64,000 nt of DNA from Antilocapra americana (GCA_007570785.1 ML660774.1:11810476-11874475); one strand, 5' to 3'; positions 43,301 to 48,712 are shown, counted from the first letter of the stretch. Numbers and translations: made by a program. The notes: generated by a model from the sequence alone, not told the origin.

Positions 43301-44266
43301 TACGTTAAGGAGCAGAACTGTATTCCCTAGCTGTGCATAATCAACTTTTTGTTTTCTTCTCATCTTTAGCACTGACAGCACCCTAATCCACCAATTTGGG
43401 AGCCTAAAATTTGGACTTGAGCCACTTGGCTGTCTGGATGAAAAAAACAAAACAAAACAGCGGAACGGTCGCCTCTTCTTGTCCTTCTATTATCCTGACA
43501 CCTAAATGTTGGTCTGGCGTAGCGCAGAGATCTCTGAAAACACTTTCTAGTAGCTCACCTCGTCCCCCGCTCCACCCTCCTCCCTTCACCTCTCCGTAGC
43601 TAGAAAGTGTCCAACTGGCAATGTTCAAATCGTAAAGGCAGCGAAAACAGCCCTGCGTGCTGTCACAAATGTTTGAAAAGTGGATTAGGGACAACCAGGG
43701 AGGGACAGCTCGGACACTCGAGGCCCCGGTCCCCCGCGCGGGTCTGGCGCAGCTCGGCTCCCGGCCCAGCCCGGAGCCCTCGGGGCCCAGCGCAGCCTCC
43801 CCGGACCTCCCCGCTCGGCGGCGCGCCGGGGGTCCCCCACTCTCCCGGGTACCGTCCAGACGAGGAGGGGGTGTGGCTGGGCTGCGAGCGCGCCGGGGTG
43901 GAGGTGACACCGTCGCCGGAGAGTTGTCTGGGAAGGCGACCGGACTGGGAGTGGAGGGAGACTGCCCCGAGGCTGTCTGCGGCCGCGGCGCCGGGGGAGC
44001 CGCAGCCAGCGGGTGGCGCCCGGGGCGCCCGGGGGGTCCGCGGTGGGTGGGGGGAGCCGGGGCGCGGCGCCGGGCGCTCGCGGTGCCCGCGTCCCGGGAC
44101 TGTCAGGGGGCGGCGGAGGCCGGCCGGGCGCGCACTCACCGATGCACAGCTGGATGGCGTAGGCGTAGTAGGACCAGCCGAGCAGGAGGCTGATGAACAC
44201 CACCGGGATCCAGTAGAGCACCCGCCGGCACCGCCGCCTCACGCTGCCCGGGCCCGAGGGCGCCAT
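2464..44266 (-). CDS. ZDHHC2: ZDHHC2, DHHC-type protein S-palmitoyltransferase (5' part, exons 1-6 of a spliced gene)
   Basis: The coding segments are, in transcript order, 44266-44140, 16643-16617, 15550-15456, 8188-8068, 3568-3499 and 2496-2464. They join in one open frame of 473 nt (157 codons plus two bases). Residues 16-42 form a first membrane segment and about 52-74 a second. The DHHC cysteine-rich domain begins in exon 5 with C128, C131, K135-P136, R138, H141-C142, C145 and C148, and reaches the catalytic D153-H-H-C156 in exon 6. I recognise the protein as ZDHHC2 from its near identity to the mammalian family member. That family transfers palmitate from acyl-CoA to cysteines of proteins such as PSD-95, CKAP4 and tetraspanins, in endosomal, ER and plasma membranes (family knowledge). 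The third and fourth membrane segments and the C-terminal tail (the mammalian protein is about 367 residues) lie beyond base 1. No frameshift or missing zinc ligand is seen. Confidence 0.95.
2497..3498 (-). other. ZDHHC2: ZDHHC2 intron 5
   Basis: A 1002-bp GT-AG intron carrying a Bov-A2 dimer at about 2693-2943. The rest is unassigned AT-rich sequence with a short poly-A run near 3440. Confidence 0.9.
2693..2943 (-). repeat. Bov-A2 dimeric SINE
   Basis: Two tandem Bov-A units, each with the gtcgtgtc(c/t)gactctgcgaccccat block and the ggattctccaggcaaga block, joined by a tgcatgaaagtgaagt linker. No tRNA-like head is present, which distinguishes Bov-A2 from Bov-tA. It lies 197 bp from exon 6, so it sits close to a microexon acceptor. 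Confidence 0.88.
3499..3568 (-). CDS. ZDHHC2: ZDHHC2 coding exon 5 (zinc-binding cysteine-rich domain)
   Basis: The acceptor is ttttgttcctag and the donor gtaagaa. The 70 nt encode A124 to D146 plus two bases of K147. The zinc-binding signature is visible: C128-x2-C131, KPxR at 135-138, H141-C142 and C145. The first of the two zinc sites of the DHHC fold, and part of the second, are therefore encoded here. Confidence 0.96.
6153..6674 (-). mobile_element. BovB (RTE-clade LINE) 3' fragment, 5'-truncated
   Basis: On the minus strand it contains the end of the reverse-transcriptase ORF (peptide [20 protein letters not shown] is still readable) and the BovB 3' UTR, ending in the (actga)n-type tail at 6156-6176. 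It is a 5'-truncated insertion of about 520 bp, not a coding gene. Confidence 0.88.
6770..6910 (+). repeat. MIR SINE remnant
   Basis: The order agcactgcactaggaatg, then cctgatcctggcactgcc and a diverged ttaaatttcctcca matches the body of MIR. It is strongly diverged and lacks a clean 3' end. Confidence 0.55.
7090..7285. mobile_element. hAT-Charlie-type DNA transposon remnant
   Basis: Contains aatgagatattttacagtcc, tctttgaaactagttgtgta and aaaagccacatggagctagt, blocks of a common mammalian non-autonomous hAT element ending in gccacatgtggctagtggc. Exact subfamily not assigned. Confidence 0.55.
7385..7524 (-). repeat. CHR-type tRNA-derived SINE
   Basis: Minus-strand head gacttccctggtggtccagt, then a B-box-like gggttcgatcccttgtcagg, then decayed body. 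This head (ggtccagtg, not ggctcagatg) marks the CHR family shared by ruminants and whales. Confidence 0.8.
8068..8188 (-). CDS. ZDHHC2: ZDHHC2 coding exon 4 (cytosolic linker before the DHHC domain)
   Basis: The acceptor is tttcttccacag and the exon encodes residues 84-123 ([14 protein letters not shown]... through YTRTMSG) plus one base. This is the charged cytosolic segment between the second helix and the cysteine-rich domain. The donor is gtagag, a weaker consensus than at the other exons, but the frame and family alignment fix it at 8068/8067. Confidence 0.95.
8795..9075 (+). mobile_element. Ancient L1 3'-end fragment
   Basis: The order gtacaaggatattctcag, aaacccaaatgtccattaag, ggataaataacttgg and gaatcccatatgg resembles the end of L1 ORF2 and 3' region, strongly diverged. 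Confidence 0.5.
9170..9470 (+). mobile_element. L2 LINE 3'-end fragment
   Basis: Shows the L2 tail order: cctctgcctagaacactatt, tcaagtctcagcttaaatggc-like block, ggaacttccatgattcccct, then ggcacagagtaagtcctctg. Non-coding relic. Confidence 0.75.
9648..9718 (-). repeat. Bov-tA tRNA-like head fragment
   Basis: Only the head (acttgcctggtggctcagaa on the minus strand) and B-box region are present; the BovB-derived tail is missing. Confidence 0.75.
10150..10800. mobile_element. Ancient L1 (L1M-type) fragment
   Basis: Blocks such as gtttattcagatttccttag, ctgttccagggtcctgatga, gattagactggggttac and gaccacagaagtaaagtgcc match a widespread old L1 3' segment. Orientation was not fixed from memory. 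No coding capacity. Confidence 0.65.
10820..10880 (+). repeat. Bov-tA 3'-tail fragment
   Basis: Contains agggtcacaaagagtcggac followed by acaactgaagcaac, the plus-sense tail, then catgcatgcgtgc. It faces the minus-sense SINE at 10905-11104. Confidence 0.7.
10905..11104 (-). repeat. Bov-tA SINE
   Basis: Full-length minus-sense copy from the tail (ttagttgctaagtcatgtct on plus) to the tRNA-like head (ggcttcccaggtggctcaat on minus). Confidence 0.9.
11113..11242. repeat. Perfect 64-bp tandem duplication
   Basis: Bases 11113-11176 are repeated exactly at 11177-11240, and the match continues two more bases. The unit begins cagagtatctacataaatta and ends ccacttatttatt. It lies directly beyond the Bov-tA head at 11104. 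Confidence 0.97.
11311..11516 (-). repeat. Bov-tA SINE
   Basis: Minus-sense copy from tail (gtttagttgcttcagtcgtg) to head (ctgggtggctcagtag on minus), preceded by a short (tg)n run at 11297-11311. Confidence 0.88.
12015..12485 (+). mobile_element. Ancient L1 3' end
   Basis: The order ccttttgggaaacaatcagg, gtctagtaattctacctctg, gaaaataacccaaaatatg, agttgggagcagcctaaaac and a terminal atatcaggagaaaa matches the L1 ORF2 end and 3' UTR of old L1 subfamilies. ORFs within are decayed. Confidence 0.65.
14426..14739 (-). repeat. Double-headed Bov-tA SINE with 9-bp target-site duplication
   Basis: Read on the minus strand, two successive tRNA-like heads (starting at 14739 and about 14619) precede one BovB-derived tail. 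The element is flanked by catggttaa at 14417-14425 and 14740-14748, so the two-headed form inserted as one unit. The same architecture recurs at 39818-40128. Confidence 0.85.
15165..15212. repeat. (CTAT)n/(CATC)n simple repeat
   Basis: Imperfect tetranucleotide tract: ctatctatccacctatctac followed by catccatccatcc. Confidence 0.8.
15456..15550 (-). CDS. ZDHHC2: ZDHHC2 coding exon 3 (second membrane helix)
   Basis: The acceptor is ctcattttag and the donor gtaagt. The exon encodes residues 52-83: the second transmembrane helix ([19 protein letters not shown]) followed by [13 protein letters not shown] at the start of the cytosolic domain. The 95 nt bring the total to 249, so the exon ends on a complete codon. 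Confidence 0.96.
15551..16616 (-). other. ZDHHC2: ZDHHC2 intron 2
   Basis: A 1066-bp GT-AG intron between exons 3 and 2. I see no repeat or gene in it that I can name; it is one of the few repeat-poor stretches in the window. Confidence 0.9.
16617..16643 (-). CDS. ZDHHC2: ZDHHC2 coding exon 2 (27-nt microexon)
   Basis: The acceptor ends in cttctgtag and the donor is gtaaga. The 27 nt encode V43 (split codon) then SMENIGEQ, the short luminal loop between the first and second membrane helices, plus one base of codon 52. The length is a multiple of three, so skipping would keep frame. Identification rests on exact continuation of the ZDHHC2 sequence on both sides. Confidence 0.94.
17317..17790 (-). 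mobile_element. L1 fragment interrupted by a Bov-tA SINE
   Basis: The plus strand reads as antisense L1 3' sequence: ttttatattggagtattgct, then after the SINE, acattgagcagagttccctg, agtaggtccttgttgtttat and tagcagtgtgtaaatg. The two halves (17317-17416 and 17551-17790) are collinear in L1. Confidence 0.75.
17417..17550 (+). repeat. Bov-tA SINE (5'-truncated) inside L1
   Basis: Plus-sense from actggagaaggaaatggcaa through the tail gagttggacacgacttagtg. Flanks tatccattctctctcaa and tatcattctgctccaa look like a diverged target-site duplication. Confidence 0.8.
18985..19285 (-). mobile_element. Ancient L1 fragment
   Basis: Antisense L1-like order: ggttgtatcaattatactcc, aatttttgtcaacattttgg, cctgattactagtgaacttt. 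Diverged, non-coding. Confidence 0.5.
19318..19505 (+). repeat. Bov-tA SINE
   Basis: Plus-sense, beginning within the head (aatctgcctgcgatgcagga) and ending gactgaatgactaacacttt. Confidence 0.9.
19662..19782 (-). repeat. CHR-type SINE with 12-bp target-site duplication
   Basis: Minus-sense head gactttccaggtggtccagt and B-box ggtttgatccctggtcaggg. Flanked by tcttgtaatttt at 19650-19661 and 19783-19794. Confidence 0.87.
20970..21165 (+). repeat. MIR SINE remnant
   Basis: Ends with gtacttaacacagtctggca and cacagtaagccctccaaata, the MIR 3' portion; the upstream part (ctctgccacctgctagttta) fits the MIR body. Confidence 0.6.
22345..22389. repeat. (AC)n microsatellite
   Basis: About 22 uninterrupted AC units. 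Confidence 0.97.
22441..22500. mobile_element. hAT-type DNA transposon end fragment
   Basis: gggtcagtaaactacagttc plus ccaaatacagccagccacct match the terminal part of a common mammalian hAT non-autonomous element (compare 39175-39310). Confidence 0.5.
22512..23365 (+). mobile_element. L1 3' end, 5'-truncated
   Basis: Plus-sense end of ORF2 and 3' UTR: atgcaaatcaaaactgcaat, gctggagagggtgtggagaa, atatgacccagcaacaccac, gtacatatacacaatgaaat, and a terminal acaataaaattctgtaaagc before an A-rich tail. No complete ORF survives. Confidence 0.88.
23397..23510. repeat. Alternating TG/CA tract followed by a polypurine (GA) tract
   Basis: 23397-23440 is largely alternating pyrimidine-purine (tgtgtgcatgcacgcgtgtg), and 23440-23510 is almost pure purine with (ag)n. 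Directly follows the L1 tail. Confidence 0.85.
23836..23935 (+). mobile_element. L1 3'-terminal scrap
   Basis: ctacctgaaactactacacc and atcagctatacttcaatata then an A-rich tail, the standard L1 3' end. Confidence 0.7.
26090..26165 (+). repeat. MIR 3'-end fragment
   Basis: agagcacctagaatagaacc, tggtacttatgaggagctca and ctagatgttagctgac match the MIR terminus. Confidence 0.5.
26578..26798 (+). repeat. Bov-tA SINE
   Basis: Plus-sense copy with a decayed head, two-part body (gatcccctgcagaaggaaac) and tail (gagttggacacaactgggca). Confidence 0.87.
26800..26995 (+). mobile_element. L1 3'-end fragment
   Basis: acctactgtatagcacaggg, gtatagctgattcactttat, cacctgaaactaacacaaca, gtcaactatactctaataaa: L1 3' UTR and tail. 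Confidence 0.8.
27289..27660 (-). mobile_element. MLT1-type (ERVL-MaLR) solitary LTR
   Basis: Antisense order: tgtattagtcagtttggtaa, cacagccctggaggcatcaa, acaaggacaccagtcatact, cctcattgtaacttaattac, cacaattcagcccgtaacac. About 370 bp, the size of an MLT1 LTR; no internal retroviral genes beside it. Confidence 0.85.
27686..27986 (+). repeat. CHR-type SINE (long form)
   Basis: Plus-sense head (ggacttccctgatggttcag), B-box gttcgatccctggtctggga, then the long body (agcaactaagcccatgcgcc, ccgcaaccagagaaaagcc) and an A-rich end. Confidence 0.85.
28093..28265 (-). repeat. MIR SINE remnant
   Basis: Antisense MIR order: ttactataggccaggaattg, atctcattgaaactttacaa, ggaagacagtctcacagaag, aactttcctaatgtcattca. 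Confidence 0.65.
28273..28483 (+). repeat. Bov-tA SINE with 8-bp target-site duplication
   Basis: Plus-sense full copy (gcttccctggtggctcagat ... gtgactgggcgactgaca). Flanked by aggatcta at 28265-28272 and 28484-28491. Confidence 0.9.
29207..29413 (+). repeat. Bov-tA SINE with (acttc)n tail
   Basis: Plus-sense full copy ending in the pentamer repeat cttcacttcacttcacttc. Flanks cttaactttccc and ctaactctccc resemble a diverged target-site duplication. Confidence 0.9.
29925..30130 (-). repeat. Bov-tA SINE with 12-bp target-site duplication
   Basis: Minus-sense full copy. Flanked by cagacaacgtct (29913-29924) and cagacaaggtct (30131-30142), one mismatch. Confidence 0.9.
31937..32561 (+). mobile_element. 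L1 3' end with 18-bp target-site duplication
   Basis: Plus-sense L1 end: caactaccatataatccaac, gcatatacccaaagaactga, gttcacagcagcatcataca, ctgaactgcacacttagaat, ttatgttatgtatattttac. Flanked by aaaaatcacctgctccag (31919-31936) and aaaaatcatctgctccag (32562-32579), one mismatch. Confidence 0.87.
31998..32070 (+). repeat. Bov-tA tail fragment nested in L1
   Basis: gggaagcctggtatgctaca through gcttagcaactgaacgacaa, a 5'-truncated SINE tail between collinear L1 halves. Confidence 0.8.
33364..33732 (-). mobile_element. MLT1-type (ERVL-MaLR) solitary LTR
   Basis: Antisense order: gttcactagggctgccataa, ccttaaacaacagaaattta, ttctcacaattctggaggcc, taattttaacttaattacct, tgaggtactgggggttggga. A second MLT1 in the same orientation as the one at 27289. 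Confidence 0.85.
34560..34720 (+). mobile_element. L2 3'-end scrap
   Basis: Blocks aactaggatgtaaattctaa and gaatgaatgaataaagacgt resemble the L2 terminus. Confidence 0.45.
37350..37612 (+). repeat. CHR-type SINE (long form)
   Basis: Plus-sense head ctcccctggtggtccagtgg, B-box ggttcaatccctggtcccgg, long body (ccgcaacgagagaaagcccg) and A-rich end. Confidence 0.85.
37910..37965 (+). repeat. MIR 3'-end fragment
   Basis: gaaagtgcctggcacgtaac and caatagatgcttttgaatga are the MIR terminus. Confidence 0.55.
39175..39310. mobile_element. hAT-type non-autonomous DNA transposon remnant
   Basis: gctatttttataaataaagt, tttgttggaacacagtcata and agctgcttttgtgcttcaac match an abundant mammalian hAT MITE-like element. 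Confidence 0.65.
39818..40128 (-). repeat. Double-headed Bov-tA SINE with 11-bp target-site duplication
   Basis: Minus-sense: two successive tRNA-like heads then one BovB-type tail, as at 14426-14739. Flanked by taactttgaaa at 39807-39817 and 40129-40139. Confidence 0.88.
41370..41585 (+). repeat. Bov-tA SINE with 9-bp target-site duplication
   Basis: Plus-sense full copy. Flanked by tctagactc at 41361-41369 and 41586-41594. Confidence 0.9.
41857..42014 (+). repeat. CHR-type SINE with 9-bp target-site duplication
   Basis: Plus-sense head gggacttccccagtggtcca, B-box gggttcaaaccctggtcagg, A-rich tail. Flanked by agaggcatt at 41848-41856 and 42015-42023. Confidence 0.87.
42179..42395 (+). repeat. 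Bov-tA SINE
   Basis: Plus-sense full copy from gggcttcccaggtggtgcag to ggccatgactgagcatgtac. Confidence 0.88.
44140..44266 (-). CDS. ZDHHC2: ZDHHC2 coding exon 1 (residues 1-42 plus one base)
   Basis: The start ATG at 44266-44264 has A at -3 and G at +4, a strong Kozak context, and gives the N-terminus MAPSGPGS. A basic stretch (RRRCRR) precedes the first transmembrane helix ([16 protein letters not shown]), a positive-inside arrangement. The exon ends at 44140, followed by donor gtgagtgcg; the single leftover G is completed by TG at the start of exon 2 (valine 43). The frame is open further upstream but holds no in-frame ATG there, so this start is the natural one. Confidence 0.96.
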
Positions 44267-44700
44267 CTTCCAGCCGCATCCACCTGCCCAGCTCCGCCGC
44301 CGCCGCCGCCGCCCGCGGGCCTGGCTCCGGGGCGGGCTGGCCGCGCCCGGCGGCCCCGGCGGGACGGGCCCCGGGGCGGCGGCCGGGTGCGCCGCGGCCA
44401 CTGCCGCCGCCGTGGCGCTAAGTCCCCATCCCGCAGCCCCGAGCCGGCGCCGCGGACTCCCCGCTCCTCAGCGCGGCGGAGGCGGTGGCTGCGAGAGGAG
44501 GGCGCGGAGGCGGCGGCCGGGGAGGAGCGGACGACGAGCGGGAGGCGGCGGCGGCGGAGGGAGCCTCCGCCCCGCCTCCGCGCGGCCCGCCCGCCCCCCG
44601 GCGCCCCGCTCCAGGCCGCCTGCCCGGCGCGGCCCGCGGCGCCCTCCGGCGCGCGCTCGGGGCACTGCGTCCGGTGCCTGCCGCGCCCCAGGTCCTCGCG
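44267..44700 (-). promoter_or_regulatory. ZDHHC2: Predicted 5' UTR and TATA-less core promoter of ZDHHC2
   Basis: Upstream of the start codon there is no TATA box. GC-box-like clusters occur at 44568-44580 and 44585-44599 (GGGGCGG/GGGCGGG on the minus strand), typical Sp1-class sites. A short (CGG)n run lies at 44294-44313, and an out-of-frame ATG at 44279-44277. The exact transcription start cannot be read from sequence. Confidence 0.6.
44294..44313 (-). repeat. (CGG)n trinucleotide run in the predicted 5' UTR
   Basis: About six to seven CCG units on the plus strand (CGG on the transcribed strand), 28-47 nt upstream of the ZDHHC2 ATG and inside the CpG island. Confidence 0.75.
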
Positions 44701-46316
44701 TCCTCGCCGCGGGGCACCTTGCGGGCATCCGAGCGGGGAGAGAAGGGTCCCACCTTGGTCTTTCCACCGCCGCCGCCCGCCCCGGGTCCCTGGACCCCGA
44801 CGAACCGGCCCCGCGCGGGCCGAGGACACTGGGCGGCGGCGCGGGGCGCGGAGACGCGCGCCGGGGAGGGGCCGCCCCGGGAGCCGCCGGCGCGGACCCG
44901 ATCCCCTCGCCGGCCCAGCACGGAGCGGGCGAGACGCCACCCCTGGGGGCGCGCCACCGCGAAGTCTTCAGGCGCCCAGGCCAAGGTCCCCGCCTCCTGC
45001 TTCTTAGAAAGGGTCGCTTCAACTTGCGGCTTCTGGTAAACCCGGGGCAGCGAGGGCCAGGCTGGCTCCTACGGCCCGGGCGCCTCCGTTCCGCGAGGCT
45101 TTTGGGGGGACGTGGGGGTGCACCGTGCGTGAGGAGGGAGCACCTTGGGTTGGGCATCCGGAGACCCCTGGAGTTAGAAACACCAGTTATCTGCTCTGAA
45201 CTCTTTCGAGTCACTTTGCGATTGTTAGAGTACCCATCCCCACCGCCCCCTCCCGAAAGTCCGGGGGTTCCCTCTGTGTACTCTTTCCCCAGCCGGTTCT
45301 TCACTACAGTGTTTTCTTTTGTGATGGCAGTGCTAAACATAGCATATAGCTGGTTGTGAAGCGCTGCTAAAAATCCTGAAAGAATTCTAAGTGTAGTGAG
45401 ACCGTCGCCCTGGCTTTAAGGCTGATGAAACGGAAAAGATACGAATGCTTCTGAAATTTTTATTTTTCCCTTCATCTGATTATGAATGAACCTGGCTCCA
45501 AGTGGAAACCATCCCCCGCCCCCCAGTCAATAGTGTCTCTGAATTACGTGCATAATCACTATATATAAGGTATGCGATTTTAACAATTAATGAATATATT
45601 ATATATGTATACACCACACAGTAACCATATTGGATGAAATTACTTCGTATTCATCTGTAGAATGAATGAACAATAAAAAGAAGTACCGATTTACATAAAG
45701 AAATTTAAGGTCTTATATCTGCGATTATCTTTCTGGGACTGGATTAAACAGCAAGCTAATCTCCCCTCCTGAAATAGCTATTATGTTAAACACACACACT
45801 AACTCTTCTTTGCACTTCTATTTTAAAATGCATAGAAAATGCCGTCAAGTTTCTGTCAGACTTGAATTATTGAAGTGAGATGACTTCTATCCCAGTGAAT
45901 CACTTTATGTTGGTAGAAGGCCTTATACTGTTATACAGTAAATAAATATAAAAACATATCTTTTTTGGAATCCTCAACCTTTCCTACGGATATCAAACTT
46001 ATGTTCCCAGTCAGAAGACTCCAAAAACAAGAAAGTTCCTACTAGGGATGAGATACCTCCATAAAGATGAGAAAGCCTTGAAGGTCACTGACGAATTCTA
46101 AGGAATGAATGAGAAGTAAGGGGTCAATTTTCCCATGCTACAAACAGTGGAAGGAAGTGCCATGTGTGCGTCTTTAGGTATTAGATGCTATAGTGTCCTT
46201 TGCTGTTGCTCTTCAAGCAGTCTTACAGGGGTTTGTGGTCAGAAATGGAGAGTACTCTACAGTTTTCACCTTTTTTACCCTTTTGGAAGAATATGGAGGA
46301 GAATTTGAAGGAGGCT

Positions 46317-46518
46317 GTGCTGTTGTGCTTGGTCACTCAGTTGTGTCCGACTCTTTGTGACCCCATGGACTGTAGCCTGCCAGGCTCCTCTGTCCATGGG
46401 ATTGTCCAGGCAAGAATATTGGAGTGGGTGGCCATGCCCTCCTCCAGGGGATCTTCCCAACCCAGGGATCAAACCCAGGTCTTCTGTATTGTGGGCAGAT
46501 TCTTTACCATCTGAGCCA
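46317..46518 (-). repeat. Bov-tA SINE with exact 13-bp target-site duplication
   Basis: Minus-sense full copy. Flanked by tttgaaggaggct at 46304-46316 and 46519-46531. Confidence 0.92.
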
Positions 46519-46534
46519 TTTGAAGGAGGCTACA

Positions 46535-46836
46535 TGTTCTTAAAGGAAATCAACCCTGAATAGTCATTGGAAGGGCTGATGCTGAAGCTGAAACTCCAGG
46601 ATTTTGGTTACCTGATGTGAATAGCCAACTCGTAGGAAAAGTTCCTGATGCTGGGAAAGATTGAGGACAGAAGGAGAAGAGGGTGTCAGAGGATGAGAGG
46701 GCTGGATGGCGTCACTGATGCAATGGACATGAACTTGGGCAAACTCTGGGAGACCGTGAGGGTCAGGAAGCCCTGGCACAGGGAGGCTTGGAGTCCATGG
46801 GGTCGCAAAGAGTCAGACGTGAATGAGCACACAACA
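46535..46836 (+). mobile_element. BovB 3'-UTR fragment
   Basis: Plus-sense: gttcttaaaggaaatcaacc, gtcattggaagggctgatgc, aggatgagagggctggatgg, ending ggggtcgcaaagagtcagac. 5'-truncated, non-coding. Confidence 0.87.
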
Positions 46837-46981
46837 TGTAATCTATAATATTTGAGGAATAATTGCAACCTGTTTTGAATCATCAGTGAATTCTCCAAGG
46901 GTATCACCCTTACCTAAAAAAGAAAATCTCATTCATGAATACTTGTTTCTAATGCCACACAAAGACAGGATTTCATTCTGC

Positions 46982-47121
46982 CTGGGCACCTCTAGGTGGC
47001 TCAGTGGTTAAGAATCCCCTGCTAATGCAGGAGATGCAGGTTCAATCCCTGGGGTGGAAGGTCCCTCTGAGAAGGAAATGGCAACCCACTCCAGTATTCT
47101 TGCCTGGAAAATCAAGCATGC
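46982..47121 (+). repeat. Bov-tA SINE (3'-truncated)
   Basis: Plus-sense head (cacctctaggtggctcagtg) and body; stops at cttgcctggaaaatcaagc, so the final tail is missing. Confidence 0.82.
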
Positions 47122-48381
47122 ATGCACAAATGTAAGCTTTCGTGAGTGGTCAGCCTCTGGATAATAGTCTCTGATGAGAATGAGAAGGATAACTTAGTTT
47201 TTAGGACTAGAACCAACCCCCTCCACCTTTTTTTGCTTTATTTAGAACTGTGCATCAATGGGAAAACAATCTGAAGGTCATTGGCAGTTATGAAGAAACT
47301 TCACTGGAGACTTACTCCTGAGAAAGAAGTGCAGAAGTTTCAACTTAACAATTTTAGATGTTCACTAATTATATCAAATAATGAATTCCATGTAATAATT
47401 TTGACAGAACTTCTATTGCCATTTATGAAAAGACAAGTCAACCATGGCAAAGGAGAGAGGAACACAAAAGGAAAGAAGAAGGGGATGACCTGGCAAGCAG
47501 GAGGACAGGAGAGAGTCCCTAAGAACTGTAGCTCTATCCTTACCAGGCCTCTCTGTCTCCATGCTCCACCCACTTAGTAGTTTATGGAAGTCATTCGCTT
47601 TTCAAAACTCCTATTATGACACCCTGCCCCCACCAAGAAAAGGATCTTTTTCGTCTCCTCCAGTCAGAATCTAATTGGAAATAATCCTGAGATTCTTCAG
47701 TTCCCAAGCTTCAAATCTATCTTGCCATCCTGGTTAAGACTCCAAATCTTCCTCCTGCTTTCAGATCGAGATTAAACAATTTGCTTTATTGCCTTTCATA
47801 GTATGAATCAAGAACAGCCTGAACCAAACCCAGGGAATCCTGGGCCCAGCCTGTCTCTAGGGAGCATGAACCTCGCTCTTGCTGCCTATCAAAACCTCAT
47901 CTCATCTTTTTAGCCAAACCACCTTAGAGTGGTTTGAAAATAATACTGATAGATCCTCTTTCATTGTTTTCTTAAACTAAGCTTATCACTCTTTGGTGGG
48001 GGCGGAAATCCCTTTAGAAGTCAGAGAACTATGACATCAATGACTCCAGTGATAATTTGCACTTTTGTAACAGTAGCCGAGATATTCTATGTGGGATGTT
48101 AATAGCATGCCCAAACCACAAGTCATCTCTGGACACAAGTAACATAAACGCAGTCCTACAAAGGGAACTTGGTTTAGGGAATGCGGTTCAAAGTGCTACT
48201 CAGATATACTTTGGTTCTCAGAGATTTATAGTGTACAATTAGCCTGGAATGGAATAGATTGGAATATAATGGGACAGACTTGCAAAAGCCTAACAAGTGT
48301 CTGGTGGATTGGGTCAAAACATTGGGAAAATTGTAAAGTGGGAAAAACTCTGGCTTGCCTTTCAAGCCCTGTGGGATCTCT

Positions 48382-48581
48382 GTTGTTCAGTCACTCAGTC
48401 ATGTCCAATTCTTTGCAACCCCATGGACTGCAACAACCAGGTTTCCCTGTCCTTCACCATCTCCCGGAGTTTGCTCAAACTCATGTTCATCGAGTCGGTG
48501 ATGCCACCCAACCACCTCATCCTCTGCTGTTCTTTTTTCCTCCTGCCTTCAATCTTTCCCAGCATCAGGGTTTTTTCCAGC
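48382..48581 (-). mobile_element. Short BovB 3' insertion with 11-bp target-site duplication
   Basis: A 200-bp minus-sense BovB 3'-UTR piece (plus strand: tgttcagtcactcagtcatg to tttcccagcatcagggtttt). Flanked by gtgggatctct at 48371-48381 and 48582-48592. Confidence 0.9.
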
Positions 48582-48712
48582 GTGGGATCTCTATGACAGC
48601 ATTAATAGCATCTTGCCACTAGATGGCAGGCGCACGCCATGCAGTGCAGCTCTACTGACACGTTTTCATAGAGATTTCAATGGCATCAACCATTAGTTTA
48701 ACCATGCCAATT

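Larger units (their letters stand above)
16644..44139 (-). other. ZDHHC2: ZDHHC2 intron 1
   Basis: A GT-AG intron of about 27.5 kb. Repeats are listed separately. Stretches where I recognise nothing firm include 19800-20970, 24000-25850, 30140-31650, 34730-37340, 37980-39170, 40140-41360 and 42400-43690. The 36900-37200 part is less AT-rich, but its short frames resemble no protein. Confidence 0.9.
43700..45130 (-). promoter_or_regulatory. ZDHHC2: CpG island spanning ZDHHC2 exon 1 and promoter
   Basis: CpG dinucleotides are frequent across this stretch and rare in the AT-rich DNA on both sides. It covers the first coding exon, the start of intron 1 and the upstream flank, the usual layout of a broadly expressed mammalian promoter. 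Because it is GC-rich, long spurious reading frames are open on both strands; none resembles a known protein. Confidence 0.9.

Noticed and set aside
43685..44401. Possible N-terminal extension of ZDHHC2 (45 extra residues in frame)
   Set aside because: The in-frame upstream start is a GTG, not ATG; the conserved protein begins at the strong-context ATG at 44266.
43607..45007. 466-codon plus-strand open frame in the CpG island
   Set aside because: Arginine-, proline- and alanine-rich low-complexity translation with no family resemblance, overlapping a real minus-strand exon; explained by GC content.
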